DNA of 49,671 nt, from positions 1 through 49,671 of the forward strand of contig JAJTWY010000022.1 in NCBI GenBank assembly GCA_021463165.1, read 5' to 3'. The stretch comes from Pyrinomonadaceae bacterium (GTDB lineage Bacteria; Acidobacteriota; Blastocatellia; Pyrinomonadales; Pyrinomonadaceae). The position numbers and the translations under genes were made by a program. Every line of letters begins with the position of its first letter. Position 1 is the first letter of the stretch. This document shows, one piece after another, positions 45,640 to 49,671 of this stretch. The notes under the pieces are model-generated. The model had not been told where the DNA came from, made no database searches, and worked only from the letters and a program-made list of their open reading frames with translations.

Positions 45640-45652
45640 TCCTCCAAACTAG

Positions 45653-45680
45653 ATTCTCGCTCCCGCCCAACACTTGTCAA
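45653..45680 (-). promoter_or_regulatory. Possible promoter of the SurA-N-like gene
   Basis: On the minus strand TTGACA (45680-45675) is followed after 16 nt by GAGAAT (45658-45653). The predicted leader is only about 8-10 nt long and the ribosome site falls within it. Confidence 0.4.
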
Positions 45681-45724
45681 TTCAAATATCGAAGAAGCAA
45701 TGGCCTTAGGGGCGATCAAATGGG

Positions 45725-45753
45725 TTGACACGATGTTAAAAATTGTTTTTAAT
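45725..45753 (+). promoter_or_regulatory. Sigma-70 promoter of the histidine kinase operon
   Basis: TTGACA (45725-45730) and TTTAAT (45748-45753) are separated by exactly 17 nt in an AT-rich segment. The predicted leader before the ATG at 45841 is about 80 nt. Confidence 0.7.
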
Positions 45754-45840
45754 CAATAAGGAAGTTTCTGATTCGCTTCCCCGTCGTCTTTTTCCCATTG
45801 GGCCGTTCAACGGCGAGACATCCGGCCATCACCTACGTAA

Positions 45841-47496
45841 ATGCTGACACCTTCGTCGTCACAAACGGACGCGAGCAATACCGGCTTGGCTTCGGCTTCG
45901 GACGAATCCTTCAACGACCTAAAGTTCATATCTGAGCTGGGCCGCAGCCTTCTCTTTACGGTTCATCCCAAAAAGGTCGCAACACGCGTTGCAGCTGCGA
46001 TCCTTGATAGGGTGGATGCCGTTGCGTGTGCGTTCGTTGCCGAACTCAGCGGGATCGGCCTCGTTACTTCAGAACACCGGCGCGGCGGAGAAGTTGACGA
46101 TGGCTCGCTCCGCCGTGAAAAGGTTGAGAAATGGCTCAGGTTCATGCCGCCCCAGATCGGCTATTCGGAACAGGACGCGCAGGAGTTCATGCTCGGCACG
46201 GGCCACTCGGTCGAATACATCTCGCCGCTGTGCATCAATGGTGTTACGCGCGGTGCTATCGTAACGGCCTTTGAGAATGCCGCCGACCTCGACGAGCGTA
46301 GAACGAGGCTGATCGAGGCAGCGACCCAACTGGCCGCGATGAGCGTCAATCTTTCGGCTCACTACGAAGTTGCCCTGCTCGACTCGATCAATGAGGCCCG
46401 CGAGGAACACAGAAAGTTTACCGAGTCGATCCTGGATGCCTTACCGGTATCACTGTACGTCGTTGACCGCGACTATCGCATCGTTACATGGAATCGGCAC
46501 CGTGAGGTCGGCGATCAAGGAATTCCGCGCGACATCGCGATCGGTCGGAATGTCTTCGAGGTTCTCGAAAAATATCCGCAGGGCCGGGTTCGCGAGGAAT
46601 TCGAGCGAGCATTTAGGACAGGAAGGATCGAGCGGATCGAGCAGCAAACTGTCGCTGACGACGGTTCGACGCGGCATTGGATGGTAAGCAAGGTTCCGAT
46701 GCGTAGTCACGACAATGGCGAGGTCACACACGTCATTACCGTTGGCGAAGACGTCACCATGCGGGTCGAAGCGATCCATGCCGTAAATCGCGCCGAAAAG
46801 CTTGCTGCCGTTGGCCGCCTCGCTGCGGGGGTGGTGCACGAGATAAACAATCCGTTGGCGACGATCGCAGCTTGTGCCGAAGCTCTCGAACAGCGGATCG
46901 ACGAAGGAGCTTTCGAGATGTCCGATTCTGCGGACGACCTGAGCGAATATCTCGGCCTTATCAAGAGCGAGGCGTTCCGTTGCAAAACGATCACGACCGA
47001 TCTGCTCGACTTCAGCCGGATCCGTGCCGGGGATCGTACTCCTATGGACGCCGGCGACATTGTTCGATCCGCCGCGAACCTCATCTCTCACCAAAAGCGA
47101 GGTGAAGGCATCGAGCTTCATACAGCGATCGAGCCCGGCCTTCCGGCCGTCTCCGTGGATGGAGGTCAGATCCAGCAAGCGGTGATCGCGCTCGCCACGA
47201 ACGCGATCGACGCTATGCCCGAAGGCGGTCGACTCACCTTCCGCACCTATGCGAAGGGCAGTCGTGTCTTCATCGAGGTCGAGGATACGGGAGCGGGAAT
47301 ATCGCAGGAGAATATGTCGAAGATATTCGAGCCGTTCTTTACGACCAAGGAAGTTGGCAAAGGAACGGGGCTCGGCCTGGCGGTTTGCTACGGGATCGTG
47401 TCGGAACACGGGGGCCGCATCACGGTCCGTTCAACTGTCGGCAAAGGAACCACGTTCAGCATCTTTCTCCCGGCGACAAGACCCGGCGATGAATAG
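45841..47496 (+). CDS. Sensor histidine kinase (GAF-PAS-HisKA-HATPase)
   Basis: 551 residues without membrane segments, so cytoplasmic. A GAF-like domain covers about 30-175. A PAS domain covers about 190-310 ([26 protein letters not shown], ending [15 protein letters not shown]). The HisKA helix has the phosphorylated His333 in [14 protein letters not shown]. The HATPase domain has the N box ([19 protein letters not shown]), the G1 box (VEDTGAGIS), the F box ([20 protein letters not shown]) and G2. The kinase and the following regulator gene are 18 nt apart, so they form a pair of the NtrB/NtrC kind. The ligand sensed is unknown. Confidence 0.93.
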   Translation: MLTPSSSQTDASNTGLASASDESFNDLKFISELGRSLLFTVHPKKVATRVAAAILDRVDAVACAFVAELSGIGLVTSEHRRGGEVDDGSLRREKVEKWLRFMPPQIGYSEQDAQEFMLGTGHSVEYISPLCINGVTRGAIVTAFENAADLDERRTRLIEAATQLAAMSVNLSAHYEVALLDSINEAREEHRKFTESILDALPVSLYVVDRDYRIVTWNRHREVGDQGIPRDIAIGRNVFEVLEKYPQGRVREEFERAFRTGRIERIEQQTVADDGSTRHWMVSKVPMRSHDNGEVTHVITVGEDVTMRVEAIHAVNRAEKLAAVGRLAAGVVHEINNPLATIAACAEALEQRIDEGAFEMSDSADDLSEYLGLIKSEAFRCKTITTDLLDFSRIRAGDRTPMDAGDIVRSAANLISHQKRGEGIELHTAIEPGLPAVSVDGGQIQQAVIALATNAIDAMPEGGRLTFRTYAKGSRVFIEVEDTGAGISQENMSKIFEPFFTTKEVGKGTGLGLAVCYGIVSEHGGRITVRSTVGKGTTFSIFLPATRPGDE

Positions 47497-47514
47497 ATCC
47501 AGAGAGGCCCAATT

Positions 47515-48909
47515 ATGGCGAAATTACTGGTTGTAGACGACGAAAAGAACCTCAGACTGGTCGTACAGAAGGAAATGGCGCGGCAAGGCCATGAGGTCGA
47601 GACGGCCGACGACGGTGAGTCAGCATGGGAATTGCTGGAAACCACGGATTTTGATGTCGTGCTTTGCGACATCAATATGCCGCGGCTCGACGGCATAGGG
47701 CTTCTCAGGCGAACCCGTGAGCAGAGCCAGAATCCACCCGAAGTCATAATGCTTACCGGTCAGGCGACGGTCGAGTCCGCCATCGAAGCAATGAAGCTCG
47801 GTGCTTACGACTACCTGACCAAGCCGTATAGGATCGGCGAACTTTCCGCACTTGTGACGGCTGCTGCCGAAAAGCAACAGCTCAAGGTCGATAACCAACG
47901 GTTGCGTGCCCAGATCGCACGGTCGTCAAAGCAGTCGATGCCCGAGATCGTCGCAGAGTCGCGGCAGATGAAAGAAGCCCTGCGGCTCGTTCAGCGCGTT
48001 GCCCCATCAGACGCGTCGGTATTGATCACGGGCGAATCGGGCGTCGGAAAGGAACTGATAGCCCAGGCCATACATCGCCTGAGCCGCCGTGCGGACAAGC
48101 CGTTCATCGACCTGAACTGCGCCGCTCTGCAGGACACTCTGCTCGAGAGCGAGCTCTTCGGACACGAGGCCGGTGCTTTTTCGGGCGCCAGAACCAGAAA
48201 GCTGGGCCTTTTCGAGATCGCCGATCGCGGGACCATCTTCCTCGACGAGGTAATGGAAATGCCGCTGCCCCTGCAGTCCAAGCTGCTTCGCGCCCTCGAA
48301 ACAAGATCCTTCTTTCGCGTCGGTGGCGTAAAAAAGGTCGAGGTCGATGTCCGTCTGATCGCGGCTACCAATCGCAACAAAGAGCAGTCGATCGCCGACG
48401 GCGTTTTCCGCGCCGACCTGATGTACCGCATCAACAGCTTTGAGATCGCGATCCCGCCGCTCCGCGAGCGTCGCGAAGACATTGAACCCCTGGCTCGCCA
48501 CCTTCTTCACAAACTGGCCGGGGCTAACGCTCCGGAGCTGTCGCTGGCCGCAATCGAAGCACTAAGCTCATCAGAATGGTCCGGAAACGTCCGCCAGCTT
48601 CGCAACTGCCTCGAACGTGCGATCCTGCTCGCCGATAACGAGATGATCACGCCCAAGGAACTCCCACCGGAGGTCGCGTACCGTACCGAGGCCCCGAGTG
48701 TTTCTGTCAGCTATAATTTGCCTCAACCCGGCGTTCCGACAGCCTTCCAGAATCCGCCTACGAACAACCTTCGGGACATCGAACGTCAGCAGATCATCGG
48801 CGCGCTCGAAAAGACCGGTTGGCATCGCGGCAAGACCGCCGAACTCCTTGGCATCTCACCTTCTACCCTATATCGCAGGCTGCGGGAATATGATCTGGAC
48901 GCCCGATGA
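47515..48909 (+). CDS. Sigma-54-dependent response regulator, NtrC family
   Basis: 464 residues. The receiver domain (1-120) has KLLVVDDEKNLR, phospho-acceptor Asp52 in VVLCDINMPRLDG and the Lys in YLTKPYR. The sigma-54 activation AAA+ domain (about 145-380) has Walker A GESGVGKELIAQA, the loop usually GAFTGA written here GAFSGA, Walker B TIFLDEV and the arginine finger region FRADLMYRI. The Fis-type HTH at the C-terminus reads EKTGWHRGKTAELLGISPSTLYRRL. It activates sigma-54 promoters after phosphorylation by its partner kinase. The target genes cannot be seen; no clear sigma-54 box was found in the window. Confidence 0.94.
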   Translation: MAKLLVVDDEKNLRLVVQKEMARQGHEVETADDGESAWELLETTDFDVVLCDINMPRLDGIGLLRRTREQSQNPPEVIMLTGQATVESAIEAMKLGAYDYLTKPYRIGELSALVTAAAEKQQLKVDNQRLRAQIARSSKQSMPEIVAESRQMKEALRLVQRVAPSDASVLITGESGVGKELIAQAIHRLSRRADKPFIDLNCAALQDTLLESELFGHEAGAFSGARTRKLGLFEIADRGTIFLDEVMEMPLPLQSKLLRALETRSFFRVGGVKKVEVDVRLIAATNRNKEQSIADGVFRADLMYRINSFEIAIPPLRERREDIEPLARHLLHKLAGANAPELSLAAIEALSSSEWSGNVRQLRNCLERAILLADNEMITPKELPPEVAYRTEAPSVSVSYNLPQPGVPTAFQNPPTNNLRDIERQQIIGALEKTGWHRGKTAELLGISPSTLYRRLREYDLDAR

Positions 48910-48937
48910 ATGGTATTCGAAGAGGCTGCGGCTCGAT

Positions 48938-49549
48938 TCAACGGCCGTAAAACAAGAAGCGCTGGTCGGATAACGGCATAAGCTCTTCAGAAAAAGCTAC
49001 CTTATTTTTCTCAAGCGCCTCCCGGAGGGAATTGCCGCCAAAAAAGAGCGGTTTCGCAGGTCCCGCCCATTTGAGCAGCCGCGGCAGTTTATCCAGAAAA
49101 CCGTCAAGCGCACGACAACTGATGTAGGAAACGTCCGGTCGCCTGTGCTCAGCAAATTGTTTTGGCACGATCTCAACCCGATCGCGCAGCCCACACCTAT
49201 CAGCGACGAGACTGAGAAATCCGGCCTTTTTTGCCTTTGACTCGATGACGACCGAAACAAGGTCTTTGCGGGCGATCAAGCACGGGATCGCAGGGAAACC
49301 GCCGCCTGAACCAACGTCTGCGAACCGAGTACCCGGCGGGAGATGTTTGAGCATCGTAAGCGATTCAAGGAAATGTCGAGTCGCCATTTCCTCCGGTGGG
49401 CATGGCGCTACGAGGTGCAGGACCGGATCATGTTCAACGATCAGTTCGAAATGATCGGCCAGCTGCTCGATCGTCTCGCTGGAAAGCTCGACACCAAACA
49501 AACCTGCGTTCGATCGGATAGCTGTAACAAACTCGCTCCGGGAACTCAT
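48938..49549 (-). CDS. rsmG: 16S rRNA (guanine-527-N7)-methyltransferase
   Basis: 203 residues. The SAM-binding motif is RFADVGSGGGFPAIPCLIA, followed by VSVVIESKAKKAGFLSLVADRCGL, which carries the SAM-binding Glu. Upstream, MATRHFLESLTML matches the family's conserved HxxDS-like region, though with Glu in place of Asp. The enzyme methylates N7 of G527 in 16S rRNA. It is often next to the mnm/gid and par genes, which are not here. The tRNA-Leu(CAG) gene lies upstream. The C-terminal part is somewhat shorter and more divergent than usual. Confidence 0.88.
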   Translation of the reverse strand: MSSRSEFVTAIRSNAGLFGVELSSETIEQLADHFELIVEHDPVLHLVAPCPPEEMATRHFLESLTMLKHLPPGTRFADVGSGGGFPAIPCLIARKDLVSVVIESKAKKAGFLSLVADRCGLRDRVEIVPKQFAEHRRPDVSYISCRALDGFLDKLPRLLKWAGPAKPLFFGGNSLREALEKNKVAFSEELMPLSDQRFLFYGR

Positions 49550-49616
49550 ATGCTAAATCGAAGAAGAGCCGCAAATAGGAAGGAACTCCCTACCAACGAC
49601 TCCCCACTCACATCTG

Positions 49617-49671
49617 TGGTGCGGACGAATGGAATCGAACCATCACGGCCTTGCGGCCACAGGCTTCTGAG
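49617..49671 (-). tRNA. tRNA-Leu (anticodon CAG), 3' part; 5' part beyond the window
   Basis: The minus strand gives, from the right edge inward, the anticodon loop CTCAGAA (anticodon CAG, reading CUG) with its 3' stem, a long variable arm (GGCC GCAA GGCC hairpin), the T-loop TTCGATT, the acceptor 3' half CGTCCGC, a discriminator A and an encoded CCA. The 5' half is outside. The long variable arm fits a class II tRNA. Serine is excluded if the anticodon is placed correctly. Confidence 0.85.

Overview
The window is a compact, roughly 55-58% GC bacterial chromosome segment with both strands densely coded. Gene content points to a diderm member of the Acidobacteriota, most likely of the Blastocatellia/Pyrinomonadales type. 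The reasons are a VWFA-related protein of the Acidobacterial kind, an IPT/DUF11 surface protein, an LptE-like outer-membrane assembly lipoprotein, a SurA-like periplasmic protein, a solitary DUF1501 protein, a membrane pyrophosphatase and a PilT ATPase. The lineage is an inference from gene content; the window holds no rRNA.

Layout. 1-2580 (-) is the N-terminal 860 residues of a large secreted surface protein that runs off the left edge. 3217-8161 is a small phage-derived island: GH46-type endolysin with a membrane anchor, holin-like protein, SPP1-type portal, an opposed membrane gene, scaffold-like protein, P22-type coat protein and a small connector-like protein. No terminase, protease, integrase or tail gene is visible, and the island ends at a cluster of short perfect hairpins (8245-8478). 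8630-17104 holds a VWA protein, a 3D-domain protein, a secreted alpha/beta hydrolase, a PilZ protein, a saccharopine-dehydrogenase-like protein, an ECF sigma factor, a single-pass membrane protein and a class V aminotransferase.

17176-30719 holds lepB, carA, hppA, crcB, a tlpA-like gene / zinc-ribbon gene / purE / purK cluster (the zinc-ribbon gene has no conventional start codon), a monomeric NADP isocitrate dehydrogenase, a DUF1501 protein, a secreted DM9-ankyrin protein and an NTF2-like protein. 30813-40215 contains argG, divergent from a long rightward series argH, hotdog thioesterase, tilS, ftsH, folP, a membrane protein, lptE and holA. 40212-45639 (-) carries a zinc-ribbon/pseudo-receiver protein, pilT, thiE, a GNAT acetyltransferase, queA, tRNA-Leu(CAA) and a SurA-N-like protein. 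45841-48909 is a histidine kinase plus sigma-54 response regulator. rsmG and the 3' part of tRNA-Leu(CAG) close the window.

Intergenic DNA is unusually structured. Several families of imperfect palindromes recur between genes: GTCAGTTGTC-like at three sites, CTTTGCG/CGCAAAG-like at two sites, and a TACTTTTGCCTT word before folP. One repeat arm appears to supply the -35 box of carA. Some start codons (crcB, tilS, nearly carA) lie only 7-9 nt after a -10 box, suggesting leaderless or near-leaderless mRNAs.

The best candidates for something undescribed are the tail-less capsid and lysis island, the hairpin cluster beside it, the DM9-ankyrin fusion, and the zinc-ribbon gene that appears to start at a CTG overlapping the upstream stop codon.
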